Positions 32,930-45,073 of a stretch of DNA of 64,000 nt are shown here, piece after piece. Location: assembly GCF_964204645.1 (NCBI RefSeq), contig NC_134029.1, forward strand, positions 12,950,850 through 13,014,849. Direction: 5' to 3'. The translations under genes were made by a program, and so were the position numbers. The notes below the pieces were generated by a model. That model saw nothing but the letters and a program-made list of their open reading frames with translations. It searched no databases and was not told the DNA's origin. Position 1 is the stretch's first letter; every line of letters begins with the position of its first letter. The DNA is from Tubulanus polymorphus. Lineage: Eukaryota; Nemertea; Palaeonemertea; Tubulaniformes; Tubulanidae.

Positions 32930-33490
32930 GCGTGGACCTTGGTCTATCAACTGACCAATGCATGACCAGTACTGGCTATATAGTAAATTATCTGTTTTGC
33001 AAACAATTAAGTTATTTGGTGTCAAATAACTAGATATAATGTGGACATTAAACTAAAAATTGTTTAACTGACCAATGCTTGACCAGTACTGACCAGTTAC
33101 CACTAACAAGAACCCACCATATGTAATTTATATGTTTAGTAAAGCAATAAAATCGTGTTTGGGCGTCGAGCTACTAGATACGGTGCGGGCTATGATCTAA
33201 CAACTATTTAACTGACCAATATTTTACCAATACTGACCTTAAAGTAATTTGTTTATTCTAGAAGCAACACAGTCGTGTTTGGTGTCTAATAATTAGAAAT
33301 GGTGTGGGCTTTCATCTAACAACTATTCAAGTGACCAAATCTTGACCAATACTGACCACATAGCTATATTTATCTGTTTCGGACACAACTTAGTCGTGTC
33401 TCGTATCAAATAATTTCATTCGGTCTGAACGTAAATATAACAACTCTTTTACCTGTACAAGCTACACCAGTACTGTCTAATTACCGGTTA
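32930..33490. repeat. Left subterminal array of copy 2: about five units of 120-130 bp with TGACCA triplets
   Basis: Each unit has up to three TGACCA boxes, for example TGACCAATGCATGACCAGTA followed by CTGG or CTGACCA. In the clearest unit (copy 1, near 30627) the boxes start 11 and then 10 bp apart. Units lie near 32945, 33066, 33215, 33333 and 33450. The later ones are more diverged. Confidence 0.8.
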
Positions 33491-35727
33491 AATGTTTTTT
33501 TAGAAATAACACGGGGTATTGCCTGAATCCTTCGTCAGTACTACTCTTATTAAATGTGTCGTTTTAAAAGTCTTGTCCAATTTTTATTGTAGGAAGCGAG
33601 CTTACTTTGAAATTTCCCACTAAATGCAAAAGATTTTCACATCGGGTTTTGAACGAACAACGTTTCGATTTGTAATTGTAACGTGCGCATTTTAGCCTGT
33701 AACGTGCACATTTCACTAGTGTGAACGTGCGTATCGGTACCATTATGCGAAACTTGTCAAACTTTTGCGTTCAAGACGTTTAAACTGAACACTAAAGGAG
33801 ATATTATATCATATCATATCATATCATATATATGAATAATGAATAGATGGAAGATAATGTAGTAGTTTTGAATGTTTCGTAACTGCTGTCCACTGACCGC
33901 AGATCATCGAAGTTAATCGCCTCATATGAAATATATATTCGTTATAAGGGATGTAGTAGTTCAGTGAGAATTCAAACTTATGGGTAATTTTAAGTGATCA
34001 CAACGCTGACTAATAGAGAAAGCTGTATCACAACAAAAGTGCGACTTACGTATCTTCTTGAAACATTGTAAAATACCGGAGAGTAAATGGGAGAACCCTG
34101 AATTCGAAAAAATTCCACACTCGGATCCTTTACTTTGAAAACACAATTTGCAATTTGTGGACATCCATTATTTCTGCACCAAAAGCATGAAGTATATCAT
34201 CTTTGCTCGTAAAAATTTGAAATTTTGAGGAAGATTTTTGGCCTCGTTAACCTGTGAACACGCCCTTCATATATTTTCTAAGACCGATCTTGATATAATG
34301 CTGAGAGTTTAGAGAAAATTATGGTAGGATGTAAACTTAGGCTGCTTCGTATCCGTGGAGGGTTGCTAATTATTGATCTTATACACAATAATCATAAGTA
34401 CGTAACACGAGACTCCATAGAATATCGTTTTTCAATCATACGTACACAAATTATTGCGATATAAAGATAAATAGTACTTTAATATACTTTTTACTTCTTA
34501 TACTGAATATTTCTTTAGTAGTATTAATAAAGAGTGGATCAGCAGGCTACCTGAGCCCATTCCACGATTTGAGGTCAGTTGCCAAAAGTTAGTAAGTTTA
34601 CATACCAGTGGATAGTTAACATTTAAAATGACAATTAAAACTTCATTGCTAAAAATAACTTTGTATTCGTAGAATAGTCACACTCAAATGCGGAGAATTG
34701 ATAATACCATAATACGATACGAAAATTCACTGTGTACAAATTCAAAAGGATGATCTCTAGTGAACAATCGAACGTTGTGTCGTTATTTTCTAATGATAAA
34801 ACTTGGTTTGAGATTTGAAATGTGTACATATTGGATCTTTTTCATATTAACAGTGTATTTGGTCATGTATCATATTGTATAATGGTTAATTTAAACTAAC
34901 TGGTTTTAGAGTTGTATCCTTAAATCCTGTAATAGAGGATGCAATCTTTTTGCGGCAAACAGTACAAATAGCTAGAAAAAGCAACGATAGTGCATTGGTA
35001 AACTTAAAGCAAGCGTACATTGGTTGTTTAGGTTTTTCGTTGGGAAAATTAATGTTTAATCATTATTGAAATATCCGAGGCGAGCTTTTCCAGGAATTTA
35101 CAAAGTTGAGCTTTACACAAGGAATTTTTTTGTAGTCCGATATCCGTGATTACCTCTGGCTTGGAGAGATACAATCTAAAACCAACCGTCGAGTCAAATA
35201 TTTTACCACAATTTTCTATGATTAGTAAAAAGATTAAGTAATAGACATAGGCATGCAAACAGTAATATCTGAAGTCCACTCCATTTCAAACTCATTCATC
35301 TTTACACAAACTCCAACTTGTTGAACACTTCAAAATCGCGTGGCTTGAATTATTACGATAGCTAAAATCAGGGACCACGATACTTGCTCATCTACACTGG
35401 CTTCCAATTTAACAAAGGATTGAATTTGAGTGTTTGATGTTGTAACAATAGGCCTACCATACTGAATTATGGATTCGGTTTCTACTTTTTGATTGAACAT
35501 TTATATCACATATTGGGTCATTTCATTTTTACCAGTATAGGCCTAATTGGAAGAACCTATCCGTATATCATGTTTAATTTTATATAATCTGACTTTTGAG
35601 ATGTCATTCAATCAATGCATTCATATGCGGTCGTCGCTTTCAATAGCCACACGAACTGACTCCTTAGCGATACCTTGGCGGACGATCCCACACGTTTCTT
35701 GCTCCAGCCCTAGAATGCTCAATTATA

Positions 35728-36134
35728 AGGCGCTTTTGCGAAATTGAATCTGATTCGGTTTAGCTAAATCCGATTCGATGTTGGAAAACGAATGGATTAG
35801 TAAGTCGAATCGTTTTTCGTAAATGAGTCGAATCAATTTATCAATCTAAAGGTCGCGATTCGAAAGAAAATGGGCGTCAATGGTGACCGAATTATTGATA
35901 GATGATGGTCTGCAATAGATGTCTTTAGCCCGCGGTCGAAGAGGACGCCATGTTGGATTTCACTGACTAAATCGCCACTAACTTGCTCGCCGAGCAAGTT
36001 AGTCGATTTAATAAATCAATTTACTAAACCGCGTCCATAAACGAGTTGATTTACCAAATCGGATTTACTAAACCGCGTGCCGTAAACGTGAAACTTAAAT
36101 CGATTTACAAAGATTCAGTTTCGTAAAAGCGCCT
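35728..36134. mobile_element. 407-bp MITE with GGCGCTTTT TIRs, absent from the paralogous site
   Basis: The ends are AGGCGCTTTTGCGAAATTGA and its inverse (CAGTTTCGTAAAAGCGCCT), about 30 bp. It interrupts copy 2 at CTCAATTAT|...|ATAGTCGTCATG. Copy 3 reads CTCAATATTCGTCATG uninterrupted near 40780. The flanking ATA/TAT gives a 2-4 bp AT-rich target duplication. The interior holds several AATCGATTT-type and AATCCGATT-type repeats. Confidence 0.88.
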
Positions 36135-37904
36135 ATAGTCGTCATGAACACCCGATTTGAATTCAAATTCAAAAGACTCCTAAAAACGCACCTGTTTACT
36201 CGATTACTGTAAAGCGCCTTTGAGCATTTAAGAAGCATGCAAGAATCAGTGAAATTGGCGCTTTATCAGTTGTATTCATCATTCAAACCATTATTCTCCT
36301 TATCCTATGAATTTGGAGACCCATCCTCGCATGAGAATGAATATAATGTGATTTCAATTAAAGATGACACATGGCCTCATATCATTACGTTATGTTTTTT
36401 AACGGGTGGGCGAGATTATATTGTTATGTTTTTGTTTCTCTGAATGTCGCTATTTAAGAGTTCAATAATAATTTCAGTCAACCAAACAAAGGATTTTTCT
36501 GTATGTTTCGTGTCCTGTTTTTCCATAACCCTAGGACTGCATTTTAGGTATTTTTCGTGGATGACCGAACGCTGCTGTCCCTTTCTAGTAATTTGATGAT
36601 ATCTGTCGAAATCTAAATTTTAAAAAGGAATCAGGCATATCTCCTTGTTTGACTAAGTAAGAACTCAACTTTAAGGGACACTCCCTTAAAGGCGCCGAAG
36701 TAAAATCATGTGTCGAGTGGAGATGATATTGTGTCAGAATTTCTTCAAAAGCGGAGAAAATTGAATATTTTGAAAATAATGATTTCACATGTATGTTTGA
36801 ATCCGTTATAACTGGAGCAATTTTCATAAAAACATATCTATGGAATCAACGAAATGTAATTAAGAAGAATACTATGTTTAAGATGTTATCAAAGGCATTT
36901 GAAAAAAGTTTTCTGATTTCGTCAACTGTGAAACTAGTGTCAACCAGATGTGTTCCCATTAAACGAACCGACTGCGAGCCGAGTCGATGTGAGATGTGAC
37001 CTACACTGAAAATCTCAAGCGCTACCACTGGTTTTTAGGTACTTCTGAATGTCGGCCGTTAAAAAACTACAACAATTGCCATTTGGAAAGGGCCTAGTTA
37101 GAGAAAATGCTAGATGTGTATATTGTGTGATATTTCATGTGCGTTTGGAATTTAACCTTGTTTATAACGAAACACACATGTTCTTTTCTATTTTAGAAGA
37201 GCGCATGATAGTGCAATAAAGAACTGACAATGAAAAAGGGGTAACAGGTGACTGATATCACACCGAATTTCAATTCCTATGAACACTTTTCATATAGTGA
37301 ATTCTGTACAAGAGTTAAAAAAAACTTGAAATATTAACGAAACATTTTTTTGACGGACAAATCGTTACCATCGAATTTTCAAAACTTTTTTAATGCCTTG
37401 GTGACCACTGGTCTAGTACGCGGTTTTCTGAAACAAAAGTGGCCAAGTTTAAAGAACGACAAATGATTACAAATATTAGGAGCTTAATGCGTTTAATGAT
37501 TTAATTAATTGGCATCGCGCTGATTGGTTGAAAGATGGTTGTTAGTCATCTTGCCTGTGATTTAATTGTTTTTTTAAGCATCGATTAACCATAGATTTAA
37601 TCTTATCATAACTTATTTGCAGGTGCTTCTCGCAAACATTTTCTATTCGTTTTTCAAACGCAGTACTGTTCAGATGATTCACGTCAAGCTTTGAGTCAAG
37701 TAGTAAAAAAGTTTATGTATCAGCATTACTATGCAGTCAAAATTACGCACTGCGGCAAGTGAGGTGCTGTGATCCAGATGTGTAACCTATTTAGGAGTAA
37801 TATATTTCCATCATGTCAACGCCATTCAGAAACAGTAGCAAAACATACTGCTGGTCTCTAGAAATAACAATACGACGACAACCACTTTCGAATTCGACGA
37901 TATT

Positions 37905-38420
37905 CGAGAAGTTTCACTTGGGCAGTGGTGGTCAGTGATGGTCAATTTATGAATTCTTATGGGGAATGCTTTCTAGTTTCACACCAAATGCGGTACCGGT
38001 ATATCTTTCTTACATTCGAGAAGTTTCAATTGGTCAGTGGTGGTCAGTGATGGTCAATTCATGAATTTTCAATGGCGAATCCTTTCTAGTTTGACACCAT
38101 AACGCGGTATATCGTTCTCATATTCGAGAAGTTTGAATTGGTCAGTGGTGGTCAGTGATGGTCAATTTATGAATTCTCAATATTTATGGCGAATCCTTTC
38201 TAGTTTGACACCATAACGCGGTATATCGTTCTCGTATTCGAGAAGTTTGAATTGGTCAGTGGTGGTCAGTGATGGTCAATTTATGAATTCTCAATATCTA
38301 TGGCGAATCCTTTCTAGTTTGACACCATAACGCGGTATATCGAACTCATATTTGAGAAGTTTGAATTGGTCAGTGGTGGTCAGTGATGGTCAATTTATGA
38401 ATTTGCAATGATGATACCTG
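37905..38420. repeat. Right subterminal array of copy 2: five units of about 110 bp with TGGTCA triplets
   Basis: Each unit contains TGGTCAGTGGTGGTCAGTGATGGTCAA-type sequence in which TGGTCA starts at intervals of exactly 10 bp. Units start near 37907, 38015, 38127, 38240 and 38352. The boxes are in inverted orientation to the TGACCA boxes of the left array. Confidence 0.92.
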
Positions 38421-41400
38421 GGTAGTTTGAAAACAAACATGACTTGATAAATTTCCGAAATTCGCAGTCAGGTGTTCAGACTCGGGAATATCTCAATTGG
38501 TCAGTTTCTGACCATCATGGTGTCACCATGTGGTCTATAGCTCAAATGAAACACGTGGGACCGACGAAAGGGCCCAAAAGCGTAAGTCATTTCCTGAGTG
38601 ATGTGATCCAAAAATGCCCTAACTGGAAAAGGCAGTCTTTCAATTGGACGAAACCAAATCGGACAGAACAATTAAAATTTGGGAAGGCCACAGGCAGTGG
38701 TCTTTCTACGAAGCCCACGCGGTAGGCCTATACTTTGAGCGTATCATTATGAAATCTTTTTTTAAACCACCATGTACCACTTAAGTAATAAGCATCGTTG
38801 TAAGCACTTGAAACACCCATTAACCACTTGAAACTGTCAGATCAAACATCATACCGCATCCCCGCAAAGAGGGGTAGTTCAGCAAACCGGAGCTTTCATT
38901 TGCCTATCTAGACTACCCCGCCAGTACGGGTAGCCGAGCAAACCGGAAAACTCATAATGCAGATAAAAGCTAATTGCTAATATGAAATATATTTTTGTTA
39001 TAGAGATGTAGTAGATCAGTGAGAATTCAAACTTATGGTTAATTTTGAGTGATCACAACGCTAACCAATAGAGAAAGCTGTAAGGCCTAAGCAAAGATGC
39101 ATTAAGTCTAACATATCTTTCAATATAATGATGAAGTATTCAACTGGCCATCACAACAATAGTTTGACTTATCTTATTGAATAATACCGGAGTGTTAGTG
39201 GGAAAACATTGAATTCGAAACAATTCCACACTCAATCGTTTACTTTGAAAACACAATTTGCATTTTGTGGACATGTATTTTTTTCTGCACCAAAAGCATG
39301 AAGTATATTATCTTTGCTTGTAAAAATTTGAAATTTTGGGGAAGATTTTTGGCCTCGTTAACCTGTGAACACGTCCTTCATATATTTTCTAAGACAAACC
39401 CTTGAAATAATGCTGAGAGTTTCGAGGATAATTTTGGTTGGATGTAAACTTAGGCTGCTTCGTATCCGTGGAGGGTTGCTAATTATTGATTCTATACACA
39501 ATAATCATAAGTACCATGAGATTCGATAGAATATCGTTTTTCAATCATACGTACACGAATTATCGCGATATAAAGATAAATAATATGTTCATATACTTTT
39601 TACGTCTTACACTGTATATTTCTTTAGTAGTATAAATAAAGAGTGGATCAGCAGGCCACCTGAGACCATTCCACGATCTAAGGTCAGTTGCCATAAGTTA
39701 GTAAGTTTACCAGTGGATAGTTTACATTTATAATGACAATTAAATGTTCATTGCTAAAATAACTTTGTACTTGTTGACTCAAAAGCAGAGAATTGAAAAT
39801 ACGATAATACGATACGAAAACTCAGTGAACAAATTCAAAAAGATTATCTCTAGTGAGAGATCGAACGTTGTGTCGTAATTTTCTAATGATAAAACATGGT
39901 TTGAAATTTGAAATGTGTACATAGTTGATCTTTTTCAGTGTATTTAGTCATGTATCATATTGGATGATGGTTAATTTAAACTATCTTTTGAGAAACGGGT
40001 CCCAGGGCTGTATCCTTTACTCCTGTAATAGAGGATGCAATCTATTTGCTACAAACAGCTAGTGCAAATAGCTAGAAAAGGTAACAATAGTGCGATGGCA
40101 AACTTAGAGCAAGCGTACATTGGTTGTTTAGGTTTTTCGAAGGGGAGAATTTGTGGGAAAATTACTGAGATATATCCGTGGCGAGCTTTTCCAGGGATTT
40201 AAAAAGTTGAGCTGTACACAAGGAATGTTGTGTAGTCCAATATCCGTGATTACCTCTGGCGTGGAGAGATACAATCTAAAACCAACCATAGAGTCAAATA
40301 TTTTACCACAATTTTTTTATGATCAATAAAAAGATTGAGTAATAGACATTCAAACAGTATTATCTAAATTCCACTACATTTAAAACTCATTCATCTCTAC
40401 ACAAACTCCAACTTGTTGAAAAGTCCACATTAAAATTAGGGACCACTATTCTTGCTCATCTACACTGGCTACCAATTTAACAAAGGATTAAATTTGAGTG
40501 TTTGATGTTATAACAATACCAGACTGAATGATGGATTCGGTTTCTACTTTTTAATTGAACATTTATGTCACATATTGGGCATCATTTTTACCAGTATATA
40601 TGGAATAACCTATCCATATATCATGTTCAATTTTATATAATCTGACTTTTGAGATGTCTTCCAATCAATACATTCACATGCGGTCGTCGCTTTCAATAGC
40701 CACCACGGACTGGCTCCTTATTATTTCTTTGGTGATACCATTGGCGGACGATCCCACACGTTTCTTGCTCCAGCCCTAGAATGCTCAATATTCGTCATGA
40801 ACCCCGATTTGAGTTTAAATTCAAAATACTCCTAAAACACACCTGTTAACTAGATTACTCTAAAACACCTTTATGTGCAAGAATCAGTGAATTTGGCGCT
40901 TTATCAGTTGTATTCATCATTCGTACCCACGAATCTCGTATCGTATCCTATGAATGTGGAGACCCATCCTCGTAAAGAGAATGAATAGGCTCTGTCTGTT
41001 GCGTTCATATCATTTGATATGAGGCTACGTGTCATCTTCAATTGAAATCACGTTGTTTTTTTAAAGGCTGGGCGAGGATATATTCTTATGTTTTTGTTTC
41101 TCTGAATGTTGCTATTTAAGAGTTCAATAATTTCAGTCTACCAAACAAAGGATTTTCCGTTTGTTTCGTGACATGTTTTTCCATAACCCTAGGAGAGCAT
41201 TTTAGGTATTTTTTTGCGGATGACCGAAAGCTGCTGTCCCTTTCTAGTAATTTGATGATATCCGTCGAAATCTAAATTCTAAAAAGGAATCAGGCATATC
41301 TTCTTGTTTGACTAAATATGAACTCAACAACAAGTGACACTCCCTTCCAAGGCGCCGAAGTAAAATCATGTGTCGAGTGGAGATGAAATTGTGTCAGAAT

Positions 41401-42969
41401 TTCTTCAAAATCGGAGAAAATTGAATATTTTGAAAATAATCATTTTACATGTATGTTTAAATCCGTTATAACTGGAGCAATTTTCATGAAAAAATATCTA
41501 TGGAATCAGCGAAATGTAATTAAGAAGAATACTATGTTTAAAAAGTTATCAAAGACATTTGAAAAAAGTTTTCTGAATTCGTCAACTGTTAAACTAGTAA
41601 CAACCAGATGTGTTCCCATTAAACCACCGACCGCGAGCCGAGTCGATGTGAGATGTGCCCTACACTGAAAATCTCAAGTGCTATACAACCGGTTTTTTAG
41701 GTGCCTCTGAATGTCGGCCGTTAAAAAACTGAACAATTCCCATTTGGAAAGGGCCTACGTAGTTAGAGAAAATTCAAGATGTGTATATCGTGTGATACAG
41801 GCTCCATATTTCATGTGCGTTTGGAATTTAACCTTGTTTATAACGAAACACGCATGTATTTATGCTATTTTAGATTTAAAAAGAGCGCACGAAAGTGTTT
41901 CATCAGACCCGCAAATAACGTCAAGTTATTCATGCATTTTTGATTTATATGAATAAATTTCGCTTCGAAATCTTTAAATTTCTCAGGTGGATTATTCAAT
42001 AAATTCACAACAGTCCATTATGGACTAGTTTGACGCCAATCATTCTTTTAAAGAAATTTCTTTCTCGAAGAAAGATTTTCTTAAAAACTTTGATTATGGC
42101 GAATCTTTTATGTGTCCGATAGTAAAACCTTCGGGTATTATACTAGAACACAAATTTTTAAAGATATTCATAACATACTGAAGGAGATCACAGTTTATAC
42201 CCGAAGATATGCAGTTGGATAGATCTTTTTGTTTCGACTCGCATGCGACAGTAAAAACGGTACTTGATATAATAAGTGAACTTCATCATTGATATTTTCA
42301 CTAATCTACTTGAATTCCAAAAAAGAACTGACAATGAAAAAGGGTTACAGCTGTGACTGATATCACTCCAAATTTCAATTCCTATGAACACTTTTCATAT
42401 AAAGAAAACTATTAACGAAACAGATTTTAGAGGCGAAGAATCCGCGTTAACATCGAATTTTCAAAACTTGAAGGAATGGTTAATGCCTCGGTGACCACTG
42501 GTCTAGTACGCGGTTTCCTGAAATGAAAGTAGCCAAGTCTAAAGAACAACTATTGTATCACATGATTTCAAATATTAGGAACCCAATGCGTTTAATGATT
42601 TAATTAATTGGTATCGCGCAGATTGGTTGAAAGACGGGTGTTAGTCACCTTGTGATTTAATTGTTTTTCATGCATCGATTAATTAATCTTATTATAACTT
42701 ATTTGTAGGCGCTTCCCGCAAACATTTTCTATTCGTTGAGTTTTCAAACGCAGTGCTGTTCAGATGATTCGAGTCAAGTAGTAAAAAAGTTTATGTATTA
42801 GCATTACTATGCAGTGAAAATAACGCACTGCGGCAAGTGAGGTGCTGTGATCCAGGTGTGTAACCCATTTATGGGTAATAAATTTCCATCATGTCAACGC
42901 CATTCAAAAACAGTAGCAAAACTTTCTGCTGGTTTCTAGAAATAGCAATACGACGACAAGCTTTTTCGA

Positions 42970-43450
42970 ATTCGACCACGATATTTGAGAAGTTTCACTT
43001 GGGCAGTGGTGGTCAGTGATGGTCAATTTATGAATTTTAATGGCGAATCCTTTCTAGTTTCACACCAAATGCGGTACCGGTATATCGTTCTTTCAAGAAG
43101 TTTCAATTGGTCAGTGGTGGTCAGTGATGGTCAATTTATGAATTTTCAATGGCGAATCCTTTCAAGTTTCACATCAAATGCGGTACCGGTATATCGTTCT
43201 TTCAAGAAATTTCAATTGGTCAGTGGTGGTCAGTGATGGTCAATTTATGAATTTTAATGGCGAATCCTATCTAGTTTCACACCAAATGCGGTACCGGTAT
43301 ATCGTTCTTTCAAGAAGTTTCAATTGGTCAGTGGTGGTCAGTGATGGTCAATTTATTAATTTTCAATGGCGAATCCTTTCTAGTTTGACACCATAACGCG
43401 GTATATCGTTTTCATATTCGAGAAGTTTGAATTGGTCATTGGTGGTCAGT
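42970..43450. repeat. Right subterminal array of copy 3: about five units of about 110 bp
   Basis: Same unit as in copy 2, with GGTCAGTGGTGGTCAGTGAT near 43000, 43110, 43218, 43327 and a partial one at 43435. Unit spacing and sequence differ slightly from copy 2, showing separate evolution. Confidence 0.92.
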
Positions 43451-44000
43451 GATGAATTTGCAATGACGATTCCTTAGTAGTTTGAAAACAAACATTACAA
43501 GATAAATTTCCGGAATTCGAAGTCAAGTGTTCAGACTCGGGGATATCTCAATTGGTCAGTTACTGACCATCATGGTGTCACCATTGTGGCCTATAGCTCA
43601 AATGAAACATGTGGAACCGACGAAGGGGCCCAAAAGCGTTAAGTCATTTCCTGGAGTGACGTGATCCAAAAATGCCCTAACTGGAAAAGGCAGTCTCTCA
43701 ATTGGATGAAACCAAATCGGACAGGACAATTAAAATTTGGGAAGGTCACAGGTAGTGGTCTTTCTACGAAGCCCACGCGGTGAGCGTATCATTATGAAAT
43801 CTTTTTTTAAACCACCATGTACCACGAAGAAATAAGCATCGTTGTAAGCACTTGAAACAGCCATTAACCACTTGAAACTGCCAGATCAAACATCATACCG
43901 CATCCCCGCAAAGAGGGGTGGTTCAGCTAACCGGAGTTTTCATTGGCCTCTCTAGACTACCCCGCCAGTACGGGTAGCCGAGCAAACCGGAAAACTCATA

Positions 44001-45073
44001 CTGTTATGGACTCGTTAGACTTAGAGTCCATTTTGCTAGCGCGTTTCTTACTTAACTCCTTGTTAACACGATTCCGTCATTTTGGTAGCTCCAACTTAAG
44101 TTCAAAAACTTAAATGCAGTTATAAAATCTTGGTCCCTTTCATTTTTGGTTATTATACGAGGCCTAGAAATGTATTTTGGGTCTAACTGCAGTTTAGGTC
44201 ACCTCTCCACTGTGTGGCGCTAGTGTTATTAAAGAATAGTGTAATGGTTAGGTTAGGTTAGGTACATAACCATTAGGGACACCTAAACTGCAGTCGCTCC
44301 GCAAACCGGTTCATCGTACGCGAACTGCGCTTTTTGCCCACTTCATAAGTTATGAGCTTGATAAAGTCAGTAATTCTCATCCGATTTACATCAAATAAAC
44401 TTTGAAAGAAAAATGATAAGGATCTTCTACAGTGTTGAAAATCCCATGTTGATGCGCAGCATAGTTTGCGAGTTATAAACAGTTGGACTACAGCCAACTT
44501 GAAGATTGTAAATCGTAAATCGTTTATTCACTGCAGACGTATTGCGTTGCAACAGTGCGCGTATAGCCATATCAGTGTATACTTCGCAAGGCAAGCGTGC
44601 GCTGGCAGTGTGTCACACTGCACACGCTACAGTGACAGCATGCCCATATTGCCGCGCGCGTTATGAATACGAGCGTTTTTCATAGGCCTACAGTGAAATT
44701 GGTTTTTTGGATGAAGTAAACTTTATCATAGATTTTCATTGAAGTTGTCGTATTAAAAAGTCATTGAATGTGATACACTTAATTGGTCTGTCGATCTTTT
44801 TGAACTACAGGGCACTAGGTGAACAGATCTGCATAATTAAAAGAGTAGTAGAATGAATAATGTAATATGTTTTCATTATTAGGCCCTATTATAAAAAAAC
44901 TGGACCTCGAGAGCACGGGGACCTTTGGTCTTCTAGTTTTATAACTGTGTCCATATGATTAATGAACTGATGAGTAAACTCGTTAGTTTGTACCTGGTCC
45001 TGAATCCATAAGCTTTTTCTCTTAGTTTTATGTCATCTTCTCTCAGGATTAAAATTATTATTCTCTTTCCAGA
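44001..45073. other. Non-coding stretch upstream of the RPA-like gene
   Basis: Contains a small inverted repeat at 44184-44297 and a short TTAGG run. A TCTCTTTCCAG acceptor at 45063-45073 shows that at least one untranslated or unrecognised upstream exon and an intron lie here. No promoter could be fixed. Confidence 0.45.
44184..44297. repeat. Short inverted repeat, about 114 bp
   Basis: ACTGCAGTTTAGGTCACCTC at the left faces GACACCTAAACTGCAGTCG at the right, giving about 17-bp arms. Three TTAGG units lie between them. It may be a MITE remnant. Confidence 0.55.

Larger units (their letters stand above)
32495..38959 (+). mobile_element. 6.5-kb inverted-repeat element, copy 2 (complete, 6,465 bp)
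   Basis: The ends are CATTATGAGAATGCCGGTTT at the left and AAACCGGAAAACTCATAATG at the right. The inverted similarity reaches about 45 bp, including a short CCCGTA...CGGG hairpin just inside each end. The right end also repeats its terminal block (GGGTAGTTCAGCAAACCGG near 38872). It is non-coding, with no frame longer than about 95 residues and none with a recognisable domain. It has tandem box arrays near both ends and a 407-bp MITE inside. Only a single C is repeated at the insertion point, so the target duplication is unclear. It is probably a large non-autonomous DNA transposon. Confidence 0.85.
32344..44000 (+). mobile_element. 6.5-kb inverted-repeat element, copy 3 (outer, 5' truncated, split by copy 2)
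   Basis: Two segments, 32344-32494 and 38960-44000, are collinear with copy 2 when joined: the first ends GTCCACTGACCAC and the second resumes AGATAAAAGCTAATTGC, as in uninterrupted copy 1 at about 31170. The right end is CCGGAAAACTCATA near 44000. The left part upstream of ATCGGTACC is missing. Non-coding throughout. Confidence 0.85.

Noticed and set aside
32495-38959. A hidden transposase gene in the 6.5-kb element
   Set aside because: All frames are under about 95 residues without motifs, and they are not conserved between copies.
42985-43396. Repetitive proteins with SFNWSVVVSDGQFMNF units
   Set aside because: They are translations of the 110-bp subterminal array; the frame is not kept between copies 2 and 3.
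44240-44275. Telomere-like TTAGG repeat
   Set aside because: Only three short units inside a small inverted repeat; too few to be telomeric.
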